A stretch of 64,000 nt of DNA. Source: Petaurus breviceps papuanus. Lineage: Eukaryota > Chordata > Mammalia > Diprotodontia > Petauridae. Location: assembly GCA_028583685.1 (NCBI GenBank), contig JAMXIF010000003.1, forward strand, positions 51,532,406-51,596,405, read 5' to 3'. This document shows, in pieces, positions 33,850-44,689 of this stretch. The notes under the pieces are model-generated. The model worked only from the letters and a program-made list of their open reading frames with translations, was not told the origin of the DNA and did not search any database. The number at the start of each line of letters is the position of its first letter. Positions within the stretch are counted from its first letter, which is position 1. The position numbers and the translations under genes were made by a program.

Positions 33850-35080
33850 TAAGGTGAATTAAGACATATCTAAGGAATAGAAAGTTGTGGAAACTTGGTA
33901 ATTGCTAATGAAATGTCAGTTATAATTTTTAAGGAATATTCATGGACTCTCATTGCAGTTTTAAGAGAATAGAACCCTACAAACAGAAAATTTTTCAGTT
34001 TATGTTTGGAAAGAATCACATTAACCATTTAAATTGTTAGCATAGTGACATTTCAAAAAGTTATAGTTCACAACAGAGGTGATTGGTGTGATATAGTTTT
34101 TAGCATTGTAGAAATTGAGCGTTTTGAAGTTCTTGTTCAAGTTTTTTCTTGCCAGTGTTTGACATCTCTATGTTCTGTTAAGTAAATAATCAATGGACTA
34201 TGACCAATGCTTTTCTCTTAATTAAAAAGGAAAAATTACATCTCAAAGATTCTCATGTGACTTCTTCATAAAAGAGCTCTTTGTATTTCAAATGAGCACT
34301 ATAGTCGTGCCTAATCAGAGAAGACAGGAATTTAAAGCCCTACAGAATAAAAAATAAACCTTTCTAGAAATGTTTGTTGTTCCAGCTCATTAACACATTG
34401 TATCCCTTGGACAGTGTTTCTTAAAGGCCATAAAAATTAATAGTGTATTTAAAAACTGCTTTATTGGCATGTTTCTCCAAAGTCTAATTTAGTCCTAGTG
34501 TTTAATTGTGCTGTCTCTGTGGACAGGAATTATGAAGGCTAATTTTTATTGTTTTGTTTTATTTTAAAGGAATTTTTTTCCTGTGGTACTTTCTCATGCA
34601 TTTACTGAAAATCACATATTTAGCCTCTTGTATCTAGGTACCCACAATTCTCAGTCCTCAAAATGTATGCAGATTCACTTGACAGTAAAGTGAAATTCCC
34701 ACTTGCAATTTTGGGGGGTCAGAAATTACACTGAAGTATAGTGTTTTTCTGAGTAATCATTCCTCCAGATTAATAGCCATATCCAAATTCTGTAGTTCTC
34801 TGTCAACTGTTTTGGAGAAGATGGTAAAACAGAGAAGATGGAAGAGTTGAATCTTGAGCTTTTAGATTCCTGCTTCTCTTTGTTATACTGTGCTTTACTG
34901 ACATTAAGGAAGTATTAGCTCTCTTGTTTTTAGCCACAGGTATTGTATATGCCATGGGTCCCATTGTGCAAGATTTACTATTAAACACTTCAAATCATGA
35001 TGATTTGAACTGATGTCTTAGGTTAGATGAGGCAGTTTTGAATTTGAACCTATGGTCCTTTATGGAAAAGTTTCCATAAA
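33850..35080. other. Repeat-poor intronic stretch
   Basis: About 1.2 kb without any repeat I can recognise, AT-rich with several long non-repetitive blocks. There is no exon with plausible splice signals and frame. It is a candidate for conserved noncoding DNA by elimination only. Confidence 0.45.
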
Positions 35081-35084
35081 ACAT

Positions 35085-35195
35085 CCTACATTGTATCCTC
35101 ATTGGGCCTCTTTTTCCTCATTTTTAAAATGAGGAATCCTAGACTATATTGCCTTCTGAGGTTCCTTCAAGTTAGATCTATGATTTTTTTGATCA
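35085..35195 (+). mobile_element. MIR-type SINE 3' fragment
   Basis: GGGCCTCTTTTTCCTCATTTTTAAAATGAGG, then GACTATATTGCCTTCTGAGGTTCC and GATCTATGA, is the 3' half of a MIR-related SINE. Confidence 0.7.
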
Positions 35196-35214
35196 TCTTT
35201 ATTTTTTTGTTGTT

Positions 35215-35475
35215 CATCTCTTGTTCTCAAGGAGGACCAATGACATCAGGAAGGTGACTTGCGAGTGAAATTGATTTTTAAGTGAGGCCTAACTGTGCAG
35301 AGGCATTAGCCTCACTCTTTCTTCCAGAGTTAATGGAGTTCAGTGGTGAGACATTACGCAGAACGACTGGTGATGGCCCCACTTTGATACCTTTGATCAT
35401 CCAGTATAGGATGGTATGTGTTGAGGGTGATAGGGGTTGATAAAGAAGTTCCTGCCTGGAAGCAGACCCCTGTCC
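35215..35475. repeat. Dispersed repeat, class uncertain
   Basis: TTCTCAAGGAGGACCAATGACATCAGG, AGTGAGGCCTAACTGTGCA and CACTCTTTCTTCCAGAGTTAATGG look to me like an interspersed repeat common in marsupial genomes. That recognition is from memory of the motif order and I cannot assign a class. Confidence 0.4.
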
Positions 35476-35529
35476 CAATGCAGAAATTCTATGTCAGTGA
35501 TTATTTGGATAAAAATTAGATGCAGTCAC

Positions 35530-36085
35530 AAAGACAAAAATGAAGCTGTTACTGTCCTCAAGTTACAACCTTTTACTTGGAGTTGGGAAAATAGCATGTG
35601 CCACAGATAAGTAAACAAATATTTACACAAAATAAATGAACAGTTTTGGAATTTGGGGAAAAGCTTACCAGTATAAGCCAAGGAGTTGATGAAGAATAGA
35701 AGAGAGACTCTGCAAAGGTACAGAGGCAGAAGATGGGACGTGTGTATGGTGTCAACAGGTAAAACAGATTGCCTGGAATGTAGAATGTATGAGACAGATT
35801 TTGAAACCAGCTTAGAAAGGATAGAGCCAGCTTGTGAAGAGCTTTAAATTGTGGAGTTTGTATTTTATCCTAGAAGCAATTTAGAGTCACTGACGCTTCT
35901 TGACTTAGGGGAGTGACCTGTCAGACCTGTGCTTGGGGAATGGTTTTGGCAGCTATCTAGAAGAAGAATTATAGAAAGGAGAGAGCAGACACAGACAAAA
36001 CTATTTGAAAGTTATTGCAGTAGTTTAGAACAGAGGGGGTAAGGGCCTCAGTCAGGGTGGTGGTTGTAGGAGTGTAGAAAAGAAG
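35530..36085 (-). mobile_element. L2 LINE fragment, antisense
   Basis: GAAGAGCTTTAAATTGTGGAGTTTGTATTTTATCCTAGAAGC, TGACCTGTCAGACCTGTGCTT and TTATTGCAGTAGTTTAGAACAG correspond to the antisense of L2 ORF2, with the same order as the longer copy at 47293-50450. Confidence 0.8.
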
Positions 36086-36429
36086 CTACATCCTAACTTC
36101 CCTCTTTTTCTCAATAGCACTACTATTCACCTTCCCAGTCATCTTTTATTCTTTTCTTTCCTTTACCTTCCACTTATGAATTACCACATTTTGTTACTAA
36201 ATATTACTACATCTTTCAATTCTTCCCCCTATCCACACGCATAAGCTACTACTTTTGTTTAGAGCCTCATTACTTCTTAAACATTGCAAAAAATAAACCC
36301 AACTTGGCTTTCTGTCTCCTGTCTCACTCTTCTACAATCTATCTTTATTTTTTTTAAACCAGACCTGAGATTTCATCATTGTAAGGATCTCCCAGTGAGA
36401 AGCTTCTTCTGCCAAGATCAGTTGGCACC

Positions 36430-36678
36430 TCTCATCCCCAATCTTCAATTCAATCTGTCCTTCATATGGCTGTCAAAATAATCATCCTTAAGCACAAATT
36501 TGACCATTTAATTTCTTTGCTCAAAAGTCTCAGGTGGTTTCCAATTGAATATATGACAAAATAACTTCTTAGCTGGGTATTAAGGTTGTACACAATTTGG
36601 ATTTGTCTTACCTTTTCAATCGTATATAATTTTATTTTCTTACACACATTTTATGTTAACTAGATTAATAGCTGTTCT
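36430..36678 (+). mobile_element. L2 LINE fragment
   Basis: GGCTGTCAAAATAATCATCC, ATTTCTTTGCTCAAAAGTCTCAGGTGG and GGTATTAAGGTTGTACACAATTTGG follow the sense L2 ORF2 C-terminus. Confidence 0.65.
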
Positions 36679-36679
36679 C

Positions 36680-37778
36680 AGTCCATCAACAGATATTGTG
36701 CTAAACACTGTTAATACAAAAAAAAAAAAAAGAACACACAGACATTATTGCTGCTCTCAGTGTGTTCGCATTCTAATGGGAGAGATAATTTGTATGTAAT
36801 TATGCTTGTATAAGAGTAATCTAGTATAAATGCAGAATAATTGGTAATCTTAGAGGAAAGAGACTGGAAAGGGAAGGAGGTACAGGAGACACTTCCTATA
36901 GAAGGCTGAATTTAAGTTAAGTTTGGAAGAAGGGGAATCTAAAAGTCAGAAGTGAGAAGGAAGATTATTTTAGGGATGGAGGACAGCCACTGTATAGTCA
37001 TGGGAAGAAGGGGTTTTGAATGTCATGTGAACAGCAACTAGTAGACTAGGGTAGCTTGAAGGTGAGTAAAATGTAATGACTGGAAAGGACAGGTTGTAAA
37101 GGGCTTCAAATGTCATATTGAAGATTGTACATTAGATCATGGAAGTAATAAGAGTTTATAGAAAGGGAGTTATGACAAGGTCAGATCTACATGTTGCAAA
37201 TATCTTTGGCTGCTGAGTGGAGGAGGGATTGGCAGAGGGAGAAACTTGAAGCAGGGAGACCAAATATCTAGAAGTCCAGGCAAGAGATAATGGACTGTTT
37301 ATGGGAGAAGGCTATGAAAGAAGGGTCCCAAGATGAAAGATGTCATAAAGGTAGAAAGAAGAAGATAAGAAGTTGGATATGTGGGGTAAAAATGAGTGAA
37401 GCATCAAGCATGATCCTGAGATTGTGAGTCTAAATGACTGGAAGATGGTGAAGCCCTTGAAAGTGTTAGGAAAGTTGGAAAAGGAGGTAGCTAATTGGGG
37501 GGAAGGGTGTCAAGAAAATTACTTCTGTTTGAAAATAATGAATTTGAGATGGCTGTTGGTAATCCAGCTAAGCTGTCCAAGAGACAATTGGTGATACAGG
37601 ATTGGGGCTCAGGAAAGAGAGATGATTGAAATGTTTATTATATGTGTGTATACATATGCACATATATGCATATATATGTATATGCACATATATGCATATA
37701 CATAGATACATATGCTTTGGGGCACACCTATAGTTAGTGGATATGACTTGATAAAAATCTAGAAAGAATGGTCACCTG
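36680..37778 (-). mobile_element. L2 LINE, antisense, about 1.1 kb
   Basis: It starts with the reversed L2 3' end (CATCAACAGATATTGTGCTAAACACTG). It continues through AGACACTTCCTATAGAAGGCTGAATTTAAG, GGTTGTAAAGGGCTTCAAATGTC, GACAAGGTCAGATCTACATG and GTCCAGGCAAGAGATAATGG, then TTGAGATGGCTG and GGGGCACACCTATAGTTAGTGG. A TATGCATA microsatellite lies inside (about 37637-37700). Confidence 0.85.
37637..37712. repeat. ATATGC/TATA microsatellite
   Basis: Imperfect ATATGCACATATATGCATATATATG units grown within the L2 copy. Confidence 0.85.
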
Positions 37779-37930
37779 AGGGTTGTTTTAATTTTCATTT
37801 CTCTTATTATTAGTGATTTGGAGCATTCTTTCATGTAATTGTGAATACTTGGAAATTGAGAACTGCTTGCTTATATACATTGACCATATATCTATTGGGG
37901 AATGGTTATTGGTCTCACATATAATCTGTT
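37778..37930 (-). mobile_element. L1 ORF2 fragment, antisense
   Basis: GTGATTTGGAGCATTCTTTCATG and TTGACCATATATCTATTGGGGAATGG correspond to the antisense L1 block at 17530-17625 (AGTGATTTAGAGCATTTTTC ... AACTAGGGAATGG). Confidence 0.8.
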
Positions 37931-38310
37931 CGTTGTTTATACAGTTGATCTTCAACATTCATGTGTCTGATTTATGTGACTTTTATTTTCACTTTTGCAT
38001 TGACAACTGCGCATATTCATGGCCACATGCAGTATTAAGTATCAGAGTGTCAGAGATGATATTGAGACTTCACCTGTGAGGTAACTGAGGGGCTTGGAAT
38101 ACCAGTTGATAGTGGGAACTAAGTGAACCACACTGACTATGTTTCATTAAAGTCCCAGCAACCGCTCCGTTTTGGTTTTCAGAGAGTGACCAAAGTAGAG
38201 AAGTTTACAGCAGTAAAATGTATACAGTACAACACCTTCACATCGCCATCTGACACAGTAGAAGATAAAATTCAGGTTAAAAAATGTTTTAGTTTTAAGA
38301 ATTTCATTTG

Positions 38311-38466
38311 TGGGGCAGCTAGGTGGCACAGTGAATAGAGCAATGGCCCTGGAGTCAGGAGTACCTGGGTTCAAATCCAGCCTCAGACACTTAACACAAA
38401 AACTAGCTGTGTGACCTTGGGCAAGTCACTTAACCCCAATTTCCCTCCAAAAAGCAAAAAAGAAAA
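38311..38466 (+). mobile_element. tRNA-derived SINE (GGGGCAGCTAGGTGG family)
   Basis: Complete copy with GGGGCAGCTAGGTGGCACA, GGGTTCAAATCC (B box), CAAGTCACTTAACCCCAATTTCC and an A-rich tail. The target duplication TTCATTTG is present on both sides (38303-38310 and 38467-38474). Confidence 0.95.
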
Positions 38467-38886
38467 TTCATTTGCTCTATGATATTTATGGATTTGATGT
38501 GTTAAGAAAAGTGAATTTTCTGAAATCAGTTTTTAAAAAATTGAGATGTTAGCACAAAAGGTTACAGAATTCTAGGGAATTGCTAGCAAGAAAGAATGTT
38601 TTGCATGTTACCAATTTTATTTTGGGTACTGCATTTTTTAGGTTATTTCATGGTTACCATGTTAAGAAAAGTACATATCAAAATTAATGTTTTGTTATAA
38701 AGAAGTGTATACAGAAAAAAGTATTTTTTCAGCAATCTCTAGCAAAAAATAACTGTTTTTAGAGGTTGCAGGAACCTAACCCCTTATTTCCCTCAGGTTC
38801 AATGTATCAACATTTACTTCTTTTCTAATATTTTTATATGATCTTTAATATTAAGGCCATGAATCCATTTAAAATGTATTACAGAA

Positions 38887-39100
38887 GGGGCGGCCAGGTA
38901 GCACAGCGAGGGGGATGGAATCTGGGCTCAGACACTTAGCACCACCCAGAAACAGCTGGCCATATAACCTTGAGCAAGTTACTTAACCCCAATTGCTTAG
39001 GGGCAGCCAGGTGGCTCATTGAGTAAGAGCACCACACCCAGAAATAACTGGCCTTGTAACCTTGAGCAAGTTACTTAACCCTGATTGCTTTAAAAAAAAA
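38887..39100 (+). mobile_element. Dimeric tRNA-derived SINE, cut by the assembly gap
   Basis: The left monomer (38887-38999) lacks an internal piece of its head and has the ACCCAGAAACAGCTGG middle. The right monomer (39000 onward) has the CACACCCAGAAATAACTGG middle and ends in an A-run at the gap. Left-right order agrees with the copies at 40873 and 52296. Confidence 0.88.
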
Positions 39101-39500
39101 NNNNNNNNNNNNNNNNNNNNNNNNNNNNNNNNNNNNNNNNNNNNNNNNNNNNNNNNNNNNNNNNNNNNNNNNNNNNNNNNNNNNNNNNNNNNNNNNNNNN
39201 NNNNNNNNNNNNNNNNNNNNNNNNNNNNNNNNNNNNNNNNNNNNNNNNNNNNNNNNNNNNNNNNNNNNNNNNNNNNNNNNNNNNNNNNNNNNNNNNNNNN
39301 NNNNNNNNNNNNNNNNNNNNNNNNNNNNNNNNNNNNNNNNNNNNNNNNNNNNNNNNNNNNNNNNNNNNNNNNNNNNNNNNNNNNNNNNNNNNNNNNNNNN
39401 NNNNNNNNNNNNNNNNNNNNNNNNNNNNNNNNNNNNNNNNNNNNNNNNNNNNNNNNNNNNNNNNNNNNNNNNNNNNNNNNNNNNNNNNNNNNNNNNNNNN
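39101..39500. other. Assembly gap, 400 N
   Basis: Exactly 400 unknown bases. The left edge is the A-tail of a SINE and the right edge is the inside of a GC-rich miniature transposon, both hard to assemble. Open frames spanning it are artefacts. Confidence 0.99.
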
Positions 39501-39707
39501 TCTCTGAGCTGCATCCAATCAGAGCTGCAGCAGTGAGCGCGTCATCCTGTTCTTCCCCAGTGATTTGCTTGCTGGCGCCATTGAGAGCAGTGCCGCGGAG
39601 GAGAGCTGAGGCAGGACAACATAAGCCCTCCCCTGAAAATAAGCCCTCTGGTGTTTTTCTTTACAAAAAATTTAATAAGACAGTGTCTTATTATCGGGGA
39701 AACACGG
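39501..39707 (-). mobile_element. TA-flanked miniature DNA transposon, partial, reverse copy
   Basis: It ends AATAAGACAGTGTCTTATTATCGGGG...CACGG followed by TA, the reverse complement of the left end of the 30996-31416 element. It also shares the GC-rich block GAGCTGCATCCAATCAGAGC ... GTGAGCGCGTCATCCTGTTC. The part between differs from the first copy (TTGCTGGCGCCATTGAGAGC), so the two are different internal forms of one family. The other end lies in the gap. Confidence 0.82.
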
Positions 39708-39709
39708 TA

Positions 39710-40118
39710 TATAAACCCTGATGTGAGACTTTGTTTTGGGGGCTCACTTTGAGAAGTGTTGTGTGATTTGACCAGAGAAGACTCTTGGCAGCCGTTGAGA
39801 GCCCCCAGGCTTTGAAAAACACAGATGTTGATGCTTCCCTCTCTGGTAACTGACTAGGTATAGATGTAATGGTTGGACAGTTGGAGGCCTATCTGCTTGA
39901 AATGTTTCTGTTTGCTTGTTACCACTATATACTCTGAAGTTCAGGGTGCTGACTTTTTCCCCTGAACTAAGTAGATGATATGTTTTATTGATTAAAGCAA
40001 GATTGTTAACCCATTTTGAGTTGCTTTCCTTTAGAAAAGCAGATCTAAGAACCTGTGTTAGCAGCCACCCTGGGTATTCTAGGGTGCTTGCTGCAACAGG
40101 GGTTCCACCTCATTCCCT
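39710..40118. other. Intron without recognised feature
   Basis: Single-copy-looking sequence between the miniature transposon and the next L1 fragment; no exon signature found. Confidence 0.45.
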
Positions 40119-40119
40119 A

Positions 40120-40790
40120 CAAACTGTCAAAGATGACAAATGATGACACTAGTCAGTATTGAAGGAGTTGTGCAAAGATAGGCACACTAATGCATTGTTG
40201 GTGGAGCTGTGATTTGGTACATCATTTGAAAAGGAATTTTAAATTATGCTCATAAATTGACTGGAATGGCTACACCCCTTGACCCAGAGATTTTATTATT
40301 GGGATTATACCCCAAGGAGGCCATTGATAAGAAGAAAGTTCATATATGTATGTATATATCCATATCTATTTATCTATACCAAAATATATATAGCAAAGTA
40401 TTTTGTAATAGTAAAGAACAAGAAACAAAGTACATGCCTGTCATTTGGGAAATGGCAAAACAAATTGTGGTACATGAATGTAATGGAATTCTGTTATACT
40501 ATAAGAAAGGATGAGTATGATGAAATACAAAGAAATGTGGAAAGATTTACATGAACTGATTTAGAGTGAAGTAAACAAAGCCAAGAAAATATACGCCTGT
40601 GGATGTGGAATGGGGTAAGTCACATCCACAGACAAAATCAAAGTGAATTTTGTAAAATTATAAGGAACAATCATGGCTTGAAAGAAGAGGTATGAAAGGG
40701 CACTCCCAACCTTGTCTTTTCACAAGTGGGAGGTCCACACGTGTTGTATACTGTATGTGTTTTCAGATTTTTTTCAGTATTGAGAGGCTT
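40120..40790 (+). mobile_element. L1 ORF2 C-terminus and 3' end
   Basis: AATGCATTGTTGGTGGAGCTGTGA, GACCCAGAGATTTTATTATTGGG, CCCAAGGAGGCCATTGATAA, GGCAAAACAAATTGTGGTACATGAATG and GAACTGATTTAGAGTGAAGTAA are the standard L1 3' blocks. A TATG/TATC low-complexity insertion interrupts near 40345-40400. It is 5'-truncated and dead. Confidence 0.9.
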
Positions 40791-40872
40791 AGTTGATTGT
40801 TTCATTGTTTTTTATCTTTAAAAATACTTTTTGTTATATGGCATGTATCTCCAGAGAGAAAAACTATGGTAA

Positions 40873-41174
40873 TTTTTTTTTTAAGCAATTGGCGTTGAGT
40901 AACTTGCTCAAGGTTACACGGCCAGTTATTTCTGGGTGTGGTGCTAAGTATCTGAACCCAGATGTGATCCCCAGGTCATCCCGACACTGGAGCCGGTACT
41001 CTTACTTGCTGAGCCACCTGGCCACCCCTAAGCAATTGGGGTTAAGTAACTTGCTCAAGGTTACACGACCAGGTGTTTTTGGGTGGGTGCTAAGTGTCTT
41101 AGCCGGGATTTAATCTCCAGGTCATCCTGACACTGGAGCCGGTGCTCTTACTCACTGTGCTACCTGGCTGCCCC
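40873..41174 (-). mobile_element. Dimeric tRNA-derived SINE, antisense, complete
   Basis: On the minus strand the left monomer (41174-41029; ACCCAAAAACACCTGG middle) is followed by the right monomer (41028-40873; CACACCCAGAAATAACTGG middle) and an A-tail. Both halves have their own A- and B-box regions. The flanks GGTAAT and AGTAAT suggest one insertion event. Confidence 0.9.
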
Positions 41175-41237
41175 AGTAATATTTTTTAAAAGATCAAAAT
41201 TTTATGTTAAAAAAAAGATGGCAGGAGAAACAGAGCA

Positions 41238-41289
41238 CTGTCTCTCTCTCTCTCAATTTCAACACACACACACACACACACACACACAC
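41238..41289. repeat. (TC)n then (CA)n microsatellite
   Basis: About eight TC units, a short spacer, then 13-14 CA units. Confidence 0.95.
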
Positions 41290-41329
41290 CAAAAAGAAGA
41301 AAAATGAGAGAGTAATGCACATGTTAAAG

Positions 41330-41880
41330 ACAGCAGATTAAGAAGATCAAGATCAGGATGTTAGATTTGGCAGTTAATAAGAGATCATTGGAAGAATATT
41401 TGGATGAGCTGAAGAAACTTAGTCACATCCAAGGGGTCCATTATTAAATATCAAGCTAGTTCATATTGAAATGTTCACATTTATGGATGATTGATTTTAT
41501 GATAAAAAGAATATTTATAAATTGTGAAAGAATATACAGAGTTCTGGTTTTGACATAATTAATTTGAGATACATATAAGACAGTTCAAAATTGTCAATTA
41601 GGAGATAGGTGGTATGAGACTAGGGTTCAGCTGAGAGAATTAAAGGGCTATAGATAGATAGATCTTGAAGTCCAAAGAAAGCAAGAAAGGCTCTTAGATA
41701 GAGAATCTCTTGTGATGAACTTGTGGCAGTACATAAACAAGTGAGGGCCAAATGGAGAGAGGTCATCTGCATAATTAAATGAAGTGTGGACATTCATGGG
41801 AGTTCAGATCCATCTGAGTATTGTGAGGTAAATCCTTGGAGGTTGGTGACTGTAACTCTGGATGAGGAACTTGGAGTTTT
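41330..41880 (-). mobile_element. L2 LINE fragment, antisense, diverged
   Basis: TTAGATTTGGCAGTTAATAAGAGATCATTGG near 41360 and TTTGAGATACATATAAGACAGTTC near 41564 resemble antisense L2 ORF2 blocks that occur in the 47293-50450 copy. The rest is heavily altered. Confidence 0.6.
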
Positions 41881-41884
41881 TTTC

Positions 41885-42285
41885 CCTACAGTCCCATTTG
41901 TTCTGTTGATCTCTTTCTTATTCTCTGTAGCCAATATTTTGGAAGGTTTTTTTTTTGGGTGATTTTCTTAAATATAGAATTTCTTTTTTTTTAATGAAAG
42001 AACAACCATTTTCAAATTGTCTTCTGCGTTCAAAGAATACAGAGCTCTCTTGAGCTCTTCTAATTTTACTTTGTCTTGATTTTATTCTGATCTTCTTTCT
42101 TCTGCCTCTGTTCTTTTGAGTTCTCAATCTTCTAGCATTCACAGTTTTAGAGAGATTCTTTATTACTCAGAAAAAAATAATCAATCTCTTTGACTCTGAA
42201 TTACTGCAAAAGCTCTAATTTCTGTTCATATTTCTACTTTTAATTCTTTGAACTTGAAACTATGTGACAGTCAATTGAAGGCACT
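41885..42285. other. Intron without recognised feature
   Basis: AT-rich with T-runs; no repeat or exon identified. Confidence 0.4.
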
Positions 42286-42289
42286 GGCT

Positions 42290-42485
42290 ATATGTAACCT
42301 AGAGAAGAGGTGATTTGGGAAACCATGACAGTCTTTCAAATGCTTATTGACTTCTGTCATATGGAAAAGTGGGCTGTGGGTGAAAAAAATGGCCAGCAGC
42401 AAAGGTCAAAGATCGTTTATGGGAATGGTTTAAGGAGGAGGGTTCTTGTTCAGGTGTGTGTTGGACTAAATGGCCTCTTCTTTAT
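42290..42485 (+). mobile_element. L3/CR1-type LINE 3' end
   Basis: ATGACAGTCTTTCAAATGCTT, GTCATATGGAAAAGTGG, then GGGTTCTTGTTCAGGTGTGTGTTGGACTAAATGGCCTCT follow the sense 3' end of L3/CR1 elements. The TTGGACTA(G/A)ATG block is the most diagnostic. Confidence 0.75.
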
Positions 42486-42489
42486 TCAG

Positions 42490-43195
42490 ATGAGATTCAC
42501 TGACGATTATACATGTGTGGTTATAGATGATACAAGGAGAGATGCTTATCTGAAGTGCTGACAGTTAAAAGAACAATTTTGTCAGTAGAGAAATCTGATA
42601 ATGAGATCTGCCACATGTTCTTTTTTTTTTAATTTGGCATTATACCCATTGCATTGAGTCCCAGAATATTACAAACCTTCTTGAGTAAAATGTACCAACA
42701 TGCAAAGAAGTCATTTATAACAATCCATGCTGGAAAAACAAAGATGAAAAACATAGCTTCCAACCACTTCATAGTTTGCACAGTAAGCTCATTCTTAACA
42801 GTTAGTTCAACAATATGCATGTTTTAGAGAGGCATCATAGGTGATGGACAGATTGAGAAAGAGGAGATCATACTAAAATCTCAGCAGGGAAATTTTGGAG
42901 TGCTTTTAATGATCCCCAAATCCTCACTGTCACAGAGCTCTTCTCTTTAACATCAGTGTTCTACCTGTGATGTTATATGGATCCTCAGAAGAATCAAAAT
43001 TATAAATAATCCAAAGGGCTAACAGAAGTTGCACAACAGGAATAATAACTTACATTGTTTCATGTCTCATTAATGACTTAGATTGTACAATTGGCATAAA
43101 AGATATTATTGACAATATATACTGTGAGTTTAAGGAAGTGACCAATCAGTCAGTCCTTCAAATTTGATTCTAAGGTATCTGGCCAATTTTCTTTT
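42490..43195. other. Intron without recognised feature
   Basis: No identifiable repeat, RNA or exon; frames are short. Confidence 0.4.
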
Positions 43196-43202
43196 ATGCT
43201 AT

Positions 43203-44545
43203 TCAAACTTTTTTTTTTTGCTCATCACTTTCAGGTATTCTGATGCTTCTTAAATTATCTCTCCTCACATAATTTTCCAAGATAGTTATTTTTCCTATGA
43301 GATATTTCACAATTTTTTCTATTTTCCAAACTTTTGACTTTATTATTTCTTGATGTTTCATGGAATCATAAGCTTCCATTTGGTAACTTTTAATGTTCAG
43401 GAAGTTACTTTCTTTAGTAAGATTTTTGTGCTCTTTTTTGCAAGCTGTTAATTCTCTTTTCAAATCTTTCTTCCACGACTTTCATATGTTTTTGTTTTTT
43501 AATCTTTTAGGGGATGTTTTTAAACTCTTCCAGGAATTCGTGTTGGCCTTGTTTCAAAGCTGCGTTTTTCTTCGAGGCTTTATAAATTGTAGGTGTTTTT
43601 CATCATCCTCTTAATTCTGTTTGTCTTGAGCTTCCCAATCACCATAGTAGTTCTTTATGACAGGATTTTTACACTCAATCTTCCAGCCTATTTCCTAACT
43701 TGGACTTTTTGTGTTAGTGCTGGGTTCTGCATGCTTTTGATAGAGGTGGGGGGGATATCAGACCCTTTGTGTCCTTATTACTGACTGCTTTTACAACTCA
43801 GTCTGAGGGCCTGCAAGTTTTTACTTTTAAAGTAGTCTGATTCAAGGAAAGGTCTATTTGCTGCCCTTCCAGTCTGAGCTCTGCGCTGACCCTTGGTTTG
43901 GGGCTGTTGGCATGTGTATGGTTGGGAATATCAGCAGACTGCTGATGAACTCAATCCCTTAGCCAGATGGGAAGTTTTTGAGGTTTAGAATGACTAAACT
44001 ACTGTTTCCTCTGTGATCTGGAACTCCTTTCTGGTTATTCTACTGCAAGCCTAGGAGGTAGGCTAAAGGCTAGTATCAAGTCCCTGCTGCCCTATTCTTG
44101 GCATCAGAGTCACACAGCTACATTTCTGAAACTTGTTCCTTGCTAGTACAAAGCTAGGGCCCATGCTCTAGAGTGATATCTCTGCTGTGGATCTGTGAAC
44201 CAGACCTAGGTAATTGGTGACAGATGCCAGATGGCACCCAGTGATAGTTTAGGGATCTCCTGGAATTGCTTTCTTCTTGGGTGCCCTGTTTTGGTCTTCT
44301 TTCTCTTGGCTACTGAAATGTTCCCTGTCATTGCTGTAACATGTATTTCTGGCCAATCCCTGTCGCTCTTGTCTATAGTTTGGTCGGCGTTGCCTGCCCT
44401 GGGCTGGAAAAATGACTCATTGTGTCTTTTTCTTGGCTTTCTTGATCAGAAACTTACCTGGTACATTTTCTAAGTCATTGTGGAGAAGGTATGCTAGGCA
44501 AAAATGTTTCTTCTCACTTTGCCATCTTGACTCTCCTCCAGTAAG
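43203..44545 (-). mobile_element. HAL1/L1 5' half, antisense
   Basis: The minus strand encodes an ORF1p piece, with KRELTACKKEHKNLTKES in the coiled coil and LENYVRRDNLRSIRIPES for the RRM start, at 43463-43210. The 5'UTR extends to 44545, where the + strand reads TTGCCATCTTGACTCTCCTCC, the complement of a GGAGGAGAGTCAAGATGGC 5' end. It stops within the RRM and has no 3'UTR, so it is a 3'-deleted fragment; ORF2 cannot be judged for this copy. Confidence 0.82.
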
Positions 44546-44689
44546 ATATACTACGAAGAAAGGAAGTGGGCTTATCACATACACTATTGCCCCTAGAATA
44601 TTAAAGAACAGTAAACAAGCATAAAATACATTCCATAGAGAGTCCTTTGACATTGAGGAGCTTGTGAATCTACTTGGTGGGTCACGTGA

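Noticed and set aside
39062-39721. Long open frames of 142-219 codons over the gap
   Set aside because: Most of their length is translated N.
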